A DNA stretch of 64,000 bases. Origin: Brachionus plicatilis. Taxonomy: Eukaryota; Rotifera; Eurotatoria; Ploima; Brachionidae. Shown piece after piece: positions 47,016 through 59,800 of this stretch; the stretch's first letter is position 1; every line of letters begins with the position of its first letter. The position numbers and the translations under genes are program-made. Where the stretch lies: positions 960,934 through 1,024,933 of the forward strand of contig QEOQ01000670.1 of assembly GCA_010279815.1 (NCBI GenBank), given 5' to 3'. The notes beneath the pieces are model-generated. The model saw nothing but the letters and a program-made list of their open reading frames with translations. It searched no databases and was not told the origin of the DNA.

Positions 47016-47078
47016 TTTATAGAATAGATTTTATAATATAATAATTAATAAAAAAAAAAACAAATAAATATAAATTTT

Positions 47079-47751
47079 TTAATTTAATTGAGTTAGTTTA
47101 AAAGACTTGAGCATCATTTGTGAGGAAACATTGTAGTAAATTTTCTTAAAACTTTGAACAATCGTTGCCCTTAAAAATTAAATTTAAATGTAAGATAAAA
47201 AAGTCCAAAAATAAAATACACAAATTTGACTCGATTTAATTTTCGACTGTATGGAGGAACCCAAGTGAATGTAACTCCTTGAAAATAGTGCTTGGTTAGA
47301 TCATCATCATGCCAATTGTGGGTAACAGCACTCTAAAAATTCAAATTAGTTAATAGCTTTTTTTAACTAATAAATTTTGTGCTACATCTGAAAATCCGAA
47401 GCAGTCGATTGTTTTAGAGTTGGGAACTCTAGTTTGCCATTTGCCGATCGCTTTTCCGTCCCATCTACCTCTGGCTTGAATAAGGAAGCCCTTAAATCGA
47501 GTCATGTCCGGCGATATGATGCTGACTAAACATAAAACTAAAGCTATTTTAATTAAACTAAAACTTTTACCATCAAATCCTCCACTTGAATTGTTGGGTA
47601 AATAAATAATTTGGTATGGTGGTTGGTCATCTAACGGTGTGGCTCCATGTCCAGGCATCATTTTGTCGCATTGCTGCAATGGCGCTCCATTTGGATACAA
47701 ATAAACGTAATTACATAAATTCAGAGCAAAAAATAGAATCAAAATTTTCAT
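47079..47751 (-). CDS. Secreted Reeler-domain protein
   Basis: Four exons, 47571..47751, 47386..47525, 47220..47332 and 47079..47169, give 174 residues. A signal peptide (MKILILFFALNLCNYVYL) precedes a single Reeler domain: YPNGAPLQQCDKMMPGHG, then FKGFLIQARGR, DCFGFSDSAVTHN, VTFTWVPP and VKFVATIVQSF. There is no other domain, as in insect defence protein/hemolin-induced types. It is convergent with MTTP; the two stop codons are only about 65 bp apart. Function unknown; immune or adhesive roles are suggested for relatives. Confidence 0.88.
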
Positions 47752-47885
47752 TTTTCTTTTCTAAACAAAATTTTTCAGTTTAACATATGAAATAAAAATA
47801 TGAAAATAAAAAATTTTTACACGCTTTTTTATTAAATAAATTTTTGCTTTATTTAAAAATAAATCAAAGAGATTATAACAATTAA

Positions 47886-50800
47886 TTAATCATCATTTTG
47901 AAGAATCATGCAAGCACCTCTGAGCACCCAAAATTGAGGATCTTCTCTACACTTTAACTCAATTGAAGTGACATAATTTTTAGCTTGGTCTGTTGAATTG
48001 CCGGCTCGCACCGAATTACGGTAAACGGGACATTTATACTTGTAATTTTTTTCTTCCATCCCGGCCACATTTTCTTCTTGATTGCTTTTCTTTAAGGAAA
48101 AAAAAATTAAAAAATTGAATTAATTTTTTTATTTTGCCTCAAATTTCAAACCTTGGTTAATTTGCACAAAAAATGAGGCAATCGAGTGAACCTAATGGGT
48201 GAGTCTAATATAATTTTTTGCTCTCGGTCCCATCTTCCACCATCAATGAAAAATCCATGAATAAGTATTCCATCTTGGTCCAGATTGAATCTTGTCTCGT
48301 TTGGATCGAACAGACATTCGACATTGGTCCCACTTTCATCGTAGATATCATTTTGAATATCGTATTTGAATTCGATAGAGTCGATTGATGTGTGATATTT
48401 TCTTGCATAGTTTTGGGATATTGCGGCAAGTAAACCTTGTGGATAGAAAAAACCAGATATCCAAAGTGAATATGGATTTCTGTTCTGAAGCAAATCTTCA
48501 ACAAATAAAATTGTATTTCTGGTCCATAGGGAAAAAAATTGGCTTCGTTTGTGCAAATTTTTGATCCAAGAAGCCAAAGGCTTGAGCGATGGATAAGCAT
48601 ACGAGTCCCACGCTTGTGGAACTTTTTGCATCAAAAAAGAATAAAAAATGCTCTCTGCTTTTTTAGATATCATTATTTCGCCTCGAATGGCCCTTACCAA
48701 TTCTGCTATTGATTTGGCAATAATACTGAGTAAGTTATTGTATCGTTGGATCTCTTGGCGTAGGATAGTGTTCATTGCTGAATTTTCATAAAACGAATCG
48801 GACAATTTTTCCGACAATTGTTCAAGAGCTTCATCGAAAGTTATATGTTTTCCTTTAAAACCGGTAAAATTTGGTTCTATCTGCAATGGTAGAGTAGATG
48901 TGATGTCATTGCAAATTTTGAGTATAATATCATTTTCATTATTGGAATCACTTTTAAAAAAAATTACAAAAAAAAAAATATTTATTAATAAAATTTTTTA
49001 CTCAATTTGGGAACTAGCAGCTTGGAGAGGTTCCATGGACAATATTGATGAAATCAAAAACTCGGCTTGGGTAGCCCGGAGCATTTTTTCAGCATATTCG
49101 TTCATTCCAAATATTGAAGGATCATCTTCATCAGGCAATTGATCAATGAAATCAATTAGACCAGAGTGATCAATTATTTGGGCAGGTGCTTTATAGCTTT
49201 GATGATCGCCATAAAAATAGACATCCTGGACTGCTTTTTCATTAAAAAATTTGCTTAAAATACTCAAGAGACATCGACGATCATAGTCATCGGTTACTCT
49301 TCCACCATAGATTACCTCACCAGTAATGTATTTTAACACGTTAAATGGCACAGTGCTCGGAGAAATTGACAAAATTGATTGCAATTGAAGAATAGCAACT
49401 TCTAGATCTGAGTTGTTGAACTCGTAGGGTAAATTCCAGCCCAGAGGACCGAATTTTTTTCTCTCATGTATTAACGCATGAATGAATCCAAGATTGAATA
49501 AAAGTCTTTTCCAATGAGGTCCGTATTCTTGACTTTCCATTATTCGCTTGTTAACATAACCACCTTGGCCAAAGTTTTGCTTAAGGTTGTTTTTTAAGCC
49601 TGCTGGAGATTCAATAGTCATTTTAATTCCTGATTTTAGAAGCATTATTGGAAATGAGGGATCTGGTTTTGAACTCAAGAATAAACGAAAGTGTTTGTCG
49701 ATTTCTGTTCCGGTTCGTGTAAAACTAAATATTTTATTTTAAATTATTTATTTATTTATTATAAGATAATCTTGTTTGCAGCATCTTTAAGAAAATAACA
49801 TTTTTTTTTTAAATAATAAAAAAATGCTTAAAAAATAAATATCCTATCAATTTTTTTTGTAACTAAGTAAGTCAAGTCATGATTTTCTATTTTTGAATTT
49901 TACTTTATTTGTTTTGAATAAAAAAAAATCTAATTTTTTTAGAAATAAAATGACTAAAATTTTACAGGAAATTATTTTCTGATCAAATCGAGTGAGTTTA
50001 AGAAGACTAAATTAACTAACAGCTTTTAATCGAAGGAGAAATGTTGATACAATTAAAAAAAAAACCTAACAAATACGATTTTAAAATTTTACCAAAGTTT
50101 AACCAATTTCCAGTTGTTCTATGTGAATTCTGGTAAAATTAGGAAAATTGCCAAGAAATAATTTTTTAATGATATTCAATGAATTTTAATTTTTTAAATT
50201 TTTTTCGAGTAAGTTTAGGGAAATTTAAATACTTTTTAACTCAAAAGGGGTAATTTGTAATAATTTAATGCAAAAAATTAAATAAATGCAAAAATTTAAT
50301 CAAAATTTTTGTTTTTGTTTCGAAATTACTCATTTTTAAATCTTACAAAAATTTGTGAAACTTCTGGTAATTCCGAAAATCGCGACAAAAATATTAAAAA
50401 AGAATTCAATTACTTTACAAACAATTCAAAAATTTTAATTTAAGAAGATTTGGTCATATTATTTACTTATAAAAATTTTTATGTTAATTTTGAGAACTTT
50501 TTTTTTCACTGATTTTTGAGTAGTTCGTAAAAACGAATAATATTTCATGTTTTAAATCTGGCTGCCCATCTCTAAATAAAAATAAATTAAAAACAAAAAA
50601 CCAAACTGTAGCCATATGCTGATGTATTGATTCAGTCTAAATCGGATTAAAAAATTATTATATTTTGAGAGAAAGGACCATAAAAATTTTTTTTTCAATT
50701 TTGTGCACAATCATTCTTTTAGACTAAAAAAACTGTTCTCAAAATTACATTAAAATATTTTTTAAGTAAAAAATATAACCAATTGTTCTAAAAATTAAAA

Positions 50801-53800
50801 AGCATTTTTTTTTTAAATTTTGTGAACTGTGGGTCATAAAATTTACCAGATCCAAAAAATCCTTGAACACAATACCAATCAATAGCTAATTCTGATTATC
50901 TCTTTTAACAACTAACTGTTACAGTACCAAAAAATTAATTTATTTATAAAAAAAGCTTTGGTCTTAATTCTATTTTCTTCTTGGACTTTATTTTTTGCTA
51001 AAACTATTATTTTAGTCATTAAGATGCTGAAAATAAGCTATTCGAAAAATTTCATTAGATTCCGCCAAAAATAAACAAAACTTATTGAATATTGTGTATT
51101 TTGGTAGAATTTCTAAGATAAAAATATTTAAATTACTTGTTGACAATGGCATTTAGACGAGGCATAAACGATGCAGCTAGATGACAATTTTGTAAAAATA
51201 TCCATCTACCTTTAAGCATGAGAGATTTGTTAATTAGTTCTTCGGCTTTAGGACCTTGTCCTTGACCTAATGAAACAATGTCCAAATGCAGTGTACTTCC
51301 TCTAGATTCTTTGGCAAAGCGTAACAGTTGGTTGGTCGGATCGGAGCCTGGCGAAAGCACAAATATAATGGGAGTTTGAGATATGCTCTGGGAGAACAAA
51401 TCGTGAAAAGTCGGAACACCAGAACTCAAAAAATATGAACTCAGTGTCTCGGTTACAAATATTTTAACCGATTGTATCAGACAATCTCGCCTCAATAGTT
51501 TAATTAGAATTAATTTTTGAAATTTGGTCAAATTTTTAAAATCAAAAAAAACACAACTTTCATCCATGGTCATCAAATTGTAGGGATCTTTGCAAGAGAT
51601 AAATTTTTTCCAAAATTGATCACAATTGTCTTTTAAATTGATGCTTATTTTGTCAAAACAACTTGGTAACACATGCTCCAAGAGAACAATTTGTTTCAGC
51701 GTTTTTTCATCAATGAGCAAATCGGTGGCAAATTGCAGCTCATTTAAATTAGAAACTTTTGTCTCAAGCAAATTTTGCTCCAAATCAGCAAGCAGTGACG
51801 AATTGAGAAAAAAATTGTATTCTTTTAGACTAATTTTTTGCTCAGAGCGGCACATGTCATGCTTTAGAATATTCACCGATACTGAGAACGAAAAAATAAG
51901 CTGATGTTCGGCAAAGAGCGCCCAGGAAACCACTTTGTATACAGTTTGGGTGAGCAACAGCAACACTGACTCAATGTATTCATGAAATTCGTTCTCAGAA
52001 TTGAACCTTCGTCCTTGGCTGTATTCATTTGAGCTGACCGATGATCTGACATTGTTTGGTCGCACAGTCCCGCTCATTGTGGTCGAAAAGTCACCAACAC
52101 TTAGTGCCGAATCACCGATCACAATTTTGCTCTCAGTCCTCTCATTTGTGTGCACAGATCCACCCAGGCACGACTGAAAAATAGTGTAGAACCAGGACAA
52201 AGAAAATTGGTACATTATGTTCAATTGGGCTAAATTTTGCACAGAAAAATACAAAATTGATGCTCGAATGGCAATGTCTGAGTATTTTTGGCGCGCAATA
52301 TTCAAATTTTTCTCAGTGTCTTCATTTTTCTTGAGCCTAATGGCAATGTCGTGGCTAGTGAGCTTTGTTTGCTTAAGCACATCCACCAAATACTGATCGT
52401 CAAGCAAAGTTTTTGTCTCCAGACTTTTGGCAGCATTCACAGAGCTAGTGTCCGCTCGAGACAATATGTCCAACGATTTGTCCTCCAGTTCTCTGAGCAA
52501 AGTAAAGTCCTTGGCTATTGTGTCCAGTAAACTAGTTCTTTCTTTTTCCAGCTCTGGCCTTTCTTTTAGAACAACAAGACTTAGAAATTGTTCGAACAAG
52601 CACTTGAATGTGATGGTGAAGTTGATTAGATTTACTTTGATGAATGCTGATGGTAAATAGTGCGGATTGGCCAAAGAAGTGACCAAATAGAGGCGAAACG
52701 AGTCGTTGTACTCGACCTCGTTGTCACCAAGTTTGAGAATTTTCTGAGCACCTCGGACAACTATTTGTTTGTGTAGAATGGGGTCCAGCACTGGATCAAT
52801 GAACTCGCCAATGTTTTCAATCAAGACCGGTTGACCTAGTCGAATAGCTTGTTCCAAAGTGCGGAATAGCAAAGGATCGTCCGCTTTGCATATCTTTAAG
52901 CTCAAGCCTTCCATTTCCTTGATCCATCTGGCCACTTGATTCTGTGGGTCTATTATCAACGGCCACTTGAGACTGTAATTCATGAATATGGCATTTTCAA
53001 TCGAGTATTGATCATCGGGCAACTTTTGATTTATCCAATTTCTGACCACATAATTTTTAACTACATTTTTACTCAAATTAAACATTTCATCAACTTTTAA
53101 ATTTATTTCCTCATTACAAAACATGACCCATTCGGCTATTAGATTTTTCCTATAATCTTGAGTCATAGCGCCCAGGTAGTTTACAGCACCTGCCGAAATC
53201 AGACAAACGCCAATTATTAAGTCGGCTTCGCGCTTCAGCTCTTCATACTGCTTGGTCCATCTTACTTTTTCAGTATCCAACGCAGCAGTCAATTCAACAG
53301 CTCTTTCCATTCGATTTTTCATCAATTCTTTTCGATCTTCCAAAGCCTTTTTCTCTGCCAAACTGTCCGAATACTTTTGTCTAAATGACACAAGATGCTT
53401 TTCAATTTTTTCAAGCATCAGTTCTTTTTTGGCCAAACCACTTCTCATTATTTCCAATGCCTCATTTGCTTCTTTTACCTTTTCCTCTTTGGGTTTCACA
53501 GTCCGGTACACTTCGTGAAATTTTTCCACCGCAAGCACCCATGAGCACATGGACTCGCATGCTTTGGATACTCTACCAACTATGTCTGGCTTGAAGTCCG
53601 GATTTTTTGAATACTGCTTGAATTTAATGTATGTTTTTTCAGTGACTGTTTCTGCATCGAAATTGATTAGTTTTGTGATGAATGATGGATCGGCCAACAA
53701 TTGCTTGGAAGTGTTCCAGTCGGCTTTTTTGTTGAGTATAACACAAACAGCACACATTACTGTCATGACCAAAAATGGCGGGCTATTGTACACCCTCAAT

Positions 53801-56800
53801 TCGGATATGTCCGCTTTGTTCAACGCATTCAGCGACTCTTTTGCCGCTGCCAAAAGCGGCTTTACATCAGCCAAGTCTTGTTCAGCCTCTTTGGCATACT
53901 GGCTCACCATTTCGGTTTCTATTCTCATTTTTTCTTTTTCTTTTCCGACTATGTCCGCCACTTGATTCACTGCTTCTTGATCTTTTTTCAATTTTTCTAG
54001 CAATGATTCAGTCTCAATGGCTTTCTGCTCAATCTGAGGTCCAATATTGACCAATTCCTCTCTCATTAAACTTACTAGTTCATTGGCATCGGACAACTTT
54101 TCCAAGCCATTTCTCAGCCGTGTCAAATTGTCCAAATACTCGGCTTTTTTATTCTCAAATATATTACTAAATGTTTTGAGTAGATCAATGTAACAACTGG
54201 GTGTAACATAGTAGTATCGTTTATGTTCGGTGAAAAATTTCTGAGATGATCTAATCAATGACATGTGAATGTAAACACATGCGCGGGATATTTTCAATTT
54301 GAGTTCTTCTTGGTCTTCAAAAGACAAACTTATGCCAATACTTTAATTTGGAAAAAATTTAATTGTGGTAAAATTTTTTTTATTTTTACTTTAGATCAGT
54401 GGATTCAAGAAATGACATGCTGACTTGTTTCATGGCACTTTCGGACCAGTCGTTGAACCAATCGATAGTGGTACAATTGATTATGGCTGGATGAAATCTG
54501 CATCGTTCTCTAAATTTAGAGCCAACTGGACTCATAGACAATACCAAGTGTAAATTATTTTGCACTCTCTTTTTTTTTTTTTAAATTTTTTAAATAATTA
54601 TTATTAAAAAAAATAAGTACTTTTATTAAAAATTTATATAATTCGCTTTTTTCATCATGTATTCCTTCTAGAAAAGCTTCGTTCTTTATCTCAAGTAGTA
54701 AATTGTCCAATTCTTCATTATCAAATAGATCGGGTATGTTGCCCGATGTAAGCAAGCTGTCCAAATCTTCCAGAAAAATTTCCTTAATATTTTAAAAAAA
54801 AAATTAAAAAATTAAAATTAATATTCAAAATTTAAAAATAAACCTCAGATATGTCTTTATCAGCTATAAAAAATACAATCTTTCGTTTATGAACTCCAGT
54901 TTGTTTGAAAACATTTTTTAGATCGTCTCGAAAATCATCATATCCATATCCTTTTTTAATATTCAATTTGAACAGTTCACAATTGGAAACATATGTTGCC
55001 AATTCCATAATAGTGCTCTTTCCAGTTCCATCAATTCCAATTAGGAGCATATGTCCACTTGGTTGTCTCAAGACCCTACAGGCTCTGCATATGTGTTCGA
55101 CAGCCTCTTTGAAAAATACAATTTGTTTGCTTGTTCTGCCGGACATGTTCGACCGCATCTGATAATCGGACAAAACCGATACCAATTGTTTCCAGTTGTT
55201 TAATGGTTGGTAAATTCGTTCATCGTTTTTAATGAAATCAGCATAAATCAAAAAATCAGAATTTAGTTCGTCATCAATTTTGGCATTAGTGTTGGCAGTC
55301 TCTTGGGATCGGGTTGATTGAGCATCACTGTAATTTGTCTTTAATAACTTATTTGAACCAAAAGGATTTTTGATTCCTAGCTTGAAATAATCTGATACTG
55401 TTTCAGCTAAATGAGCATAAAATTGTTCATTATCTTCTCTAGTTACTAATCTGTCATTGAACACTCTCAGACATTCGTGTGAAAACAAATCAACCAAATG
55501 TTCCTTGGTGGCAATTACTGAGGAGTTTGCCTGCATTAAACCTTTAACCAATTTGGACAAATCTCTCAGATTGAACACGTAATGGGACTTGGTCGGTGTA
55601 GGCAGCATGTTAAGAAATATGCGGTAGAACATTACTATACTAGAAGAGACCAGAGGAAGCAAACACGATTTAATGTCCATGTTAAATTCATTATCGCCAA
55701 AAAATCTTCCTAAATGAACTTGATATATGCTGAAAAGAGACTTGGCTGACGGATCCGGCATTGAAAGAATACAACATTGACGCAACAAACGCTGGGATAT
55801 ACTTGTACGACTGGTGCTCGGAGGATCACAGCACATAATGAATGATACATCATTTATTGTTTTATACGCTGAGTTTTTTATGTCAAAAAATCCATCTATA
55901 TAAAATAAATATTTTAATAAATTAACAATACCGAGTAACAGGTAAAACATGTTTAAATTTTTTATGGTTCAGGAAAAAAGAAGAAAATAAATAAACAATA
56001 TAGTAGGAAGCTCGATATATCTGAATTAGAAGTCGGCATTTTAATCGTTCATCAGTCTGAAAACCAATGGAAAAGAAAAATAATTAATTTTTCGGGGTTA
56101 AGTCTTAAGTTGTTGATAAATGTTCTCCAAAGAACCTTCCTTTTTTTTCCGTTTATATGTCCCTTTTATTTTAGATCAAAGTTGAAATTAATTTCAAATT
56201 TTTTTTTAAAATTGGCTTAAATTTTTTGGGATTAAGAAGTTCGTTTCAATTCAATCATTTCAATTCAGAAAAACTTGAAAAACTTTTTTACTAAAAGAGA
56301 TAATTTAGTTTCGATAAAATGCTTAATTTTAAGCAAATTTGCTTAATGCAGTAAAATAAGTATGCAAAGTTACTCTGCAATTTTATGCATCTTGCACGCC
56401 ATTAAAAAGTATTCTAATCAACTTTGCAATTATATTGCAGAGTTTTTGCAGACTTATATTTTCTGATTAAGCAAAGTTGCTTAACATTAAGCATTTTACA
56501 GAACTAAATTATTCTTTATAATAAAAAAGTTATTCAAATTTTTCTGAATTGAAATGAACTTCATTTATCGGTTTAAATAATAAGGTTTTTAAGTGCTTAC
56601 CACGCTAATAAAGCAAGGTTGTTCTCAAGAAAGACCTTTGATTATTTCATTTTTTTGTTCTTTTTCCTTTTATTGGTATCATATTAAGGTTTTTCTTTAT
56701 AATTCTTTTTTTTAACTTTTTTTAAACAAAATAAAATAAGTTAATTAAATTAAAAAGCGAATAAATTTTAGGATACGATAGAATGGAATAATTAAGCTTT

Positions 56801-59800
56801 AATTTAATGGTTGATAGAATATGGACAATTATTTGATAGGAGAACTTTAAAGGATACCATTTGGAGTATGCAAGTTTTTTGCATCTTTCCAATGCAAGTT
56901 CTTTGCATGAATAGTTTCTAAAATTGGGTAAGCAATTGACTATTTCAGAGGTTGGAAGAAAATATTATAAATATTAAATAGAAAATATCTAATAGCATTT
57001 CTTTTAGTTGACTAAATTGCTATGATATCAGTTTAATTTATATTACCTTAATATTGTGCGCTATTTAATAAAAAATTTCCAAAAAATTGGCATCTTGGAG
57101 TTGATGATCAATTCAAAATATCATTTCAATTCAAAAAGTTTATCCTTAGATATTAAACTAAATCTTTGATTTAATTTAAATGATTGTAATACATTATGCT
57201 TTACATGCAATGTAGATTTATAAAATAAAAAAAAATTGAAAAAACATTTTCTCAGCCCATTGATAATCGATTTTAATATTTAAATGTATTAACTGATTTT
57301 TTGTATTAGTTTATTTGAGATTTTTTATTTCAAAAGTATTTGTGTTAGCATTAACAATTAAATTTAAAAAAAAAATTCAAAATTAGTAATAAAATGAAAA
57401 TAAAACTTTACAAAAAATCAGTTAATTAGATTGAAAATCGATTTTATTATTGGATTGAGAAAATGTTTTTTCAATTTTTTCTTATTTTCTAAATCTACAT
57501 TGCATGTAAATCATGTTACATTAAAATTATTTAAATTAAATCAAAGATTTAGTTTAATATCTAAAGACAAATTTTTTGAATTGAAATGATATTTTGAATT
57601 GAGTACCAACTTCAAGATGCCAAAAAATTAATAAAATTATTATTGCACTTTTTAAAATTAATTAAATACTATTAATCAAATGATTAATTTTGAATAATTC
57701 TACTAAAAAACAGAGTTAGTATGTCTACTTAATCTATTTGAGAGGCAAAACTTAAACTCCACCCAAACTCATACAAATTAGACTAATCTTTTAAAATAGC
57801 GAAGATTTTTTCTCCAGTACAACCATGTTCCAAAAAAAGAAGTATTTTATATATATATATATTTGTGAACAGTTTTTGTGTGATTTGTTTTTCAAAACTT
57901 TTATTTTTGACCACAAATTGAAAGATCCTTTTTTAAAGTTAAAAAATATACTTGCTTCTGAAAAAACATATATTTTAGTATTGAAAATCATTTTGTTTTA
58001 GCAGACTTTGAATAAGCCTCTGCTATCTTGTAGATAATTTTATTACCGTTCAAAAAATTAAAGAAAATGTAATAGTAATGATAAGGTCGTATTATAACAC
58101 TGGAATCATTAGTCAATTTTTGATCAAAATTTGGCTCAACAAGTCATAAAATAGATGTCAAACTACAGGCTTTCCTAGAAAAACTCAATTGGATAGAAAA
58201 GAATAAAACAAAATTAAATAAATAAAAAATATTTCAGTTTAGAAAAGGAAGCAGCATAAATTTTTCAATATAAATAATTTTCAATTCAATTTTTTTGGAA
58301 AATCAAAATATTAAGTTATTGCTTTATTAAATTTAAAGAATGTTTTCAGCATGACCAGAAATCTTCAAAGCATACTTTAACATTTTCTAAAAACTAACTT
58401 TATAGTTAGAAATGCCATAATTATATAATTTTCAAAAATTTTAAATGCTTATAATTTTTAAAAAAAGCCTTCAAAAAAATTTTTTTTTCTTATCAAGAGT
58501 ATGCTAGAAAGCTTGCTTGTGAGGAAGACGAAATTTAGAGGACAATAATAAAGATTGATAATTTTATTAGATAAATATAGAAAAAAGCATTTTAATTTTC
58601 AAGGTATCTTTTTGAAAAATTAAAATTTTGTTTTTTTTTAGAAATTATTTATCACTCTTTTATTTATATGACTTAAAAAAACTCATTTTAATTTTTTTTT
58701 TATTTTGTCAGACTACCATTGAGTGTTTTTAGAAAAAAAGCATTCTAGATCCGACAATTTTTTTTCTTTTATACGACCGATGGAACATTAATAACTGCAA
58801 AATTGTCCTTACATAAGGCAAGGAATTTTCAACTTTCAAATTTGCCTTAAAATTTGTATTTAAAAAAAATGAAATTTCTTAGTTAGCAAAATATGTATAA
58901 TGGGAAAATATTTGAATGAAAAAAAAGATAAAAAGATAACAATTAGTCGAAGCAGTGATGGCCGAGTGGTTAAGGCGTCTGACTAGAATTCGATTTCTAA
59001 GCCATTGAAAAAATGGTTGACAGCGATCAGATGGGATTTTCCCGCGCAGGTTCAAATCCTGCTCACTGCGAATTTTTTTAAAAATAAACAAAATTAAAAA
59101 CTTACTATTTTCATTAATGTATCTTAGCAGTTCAAGCGGAGGCTGATCCCCAAATTGATCACTTATTGGTATATTTAGATCATCTATGAACATAACAATA
59201 CATTTATTTCTCGGAGCACCTAGCATATTTTGTCCTTTTTTCGACAATTTTGAAAGTAAAATTGACAAAAATTTGTTTGACGAAGTTTGAGCACTAAACT
59301 GAGTTGAATGGGTTATCACATTTAATTCACTTTTTGACTTTCTTGAATCAAAATCTTCATTGAACACCGATTTGACATTATTGTTGGTCAAACTGACTCT
59401 AGTTTTTTCGGCAAAGTTGAACACATCTCCCAAAATAGTTCCCATTTTAAAACTAAATCCGCTTGAAGACAATTTTTTGAGCATACTTTGAATAGTGACT
59501 GTTTTTCCAATACCAGACGATCCAGTAATTAAAACTGTATTTTTACCCATTAATAAAAGAGTTGACAAAAAACAAAATCTAACAGCATCTAGTGTTTCTA
59601 TCAGCTCTTCGGCTTTGGTTTGCTTGATCAGCGTGTCCACATTTGGTACCAGCTTGTTCCATTCCGTAAAGTTACCACTAGTAACATCCAAAAAATAGTC
59701 AAATACTGGTTTGGATGTGGGTGGAAGATAAATTCCATATTTTATATTTTGTTCAAATGTCTCTCTAACAAACTCGTCGAATTCATGAGTCAAACTGTCC

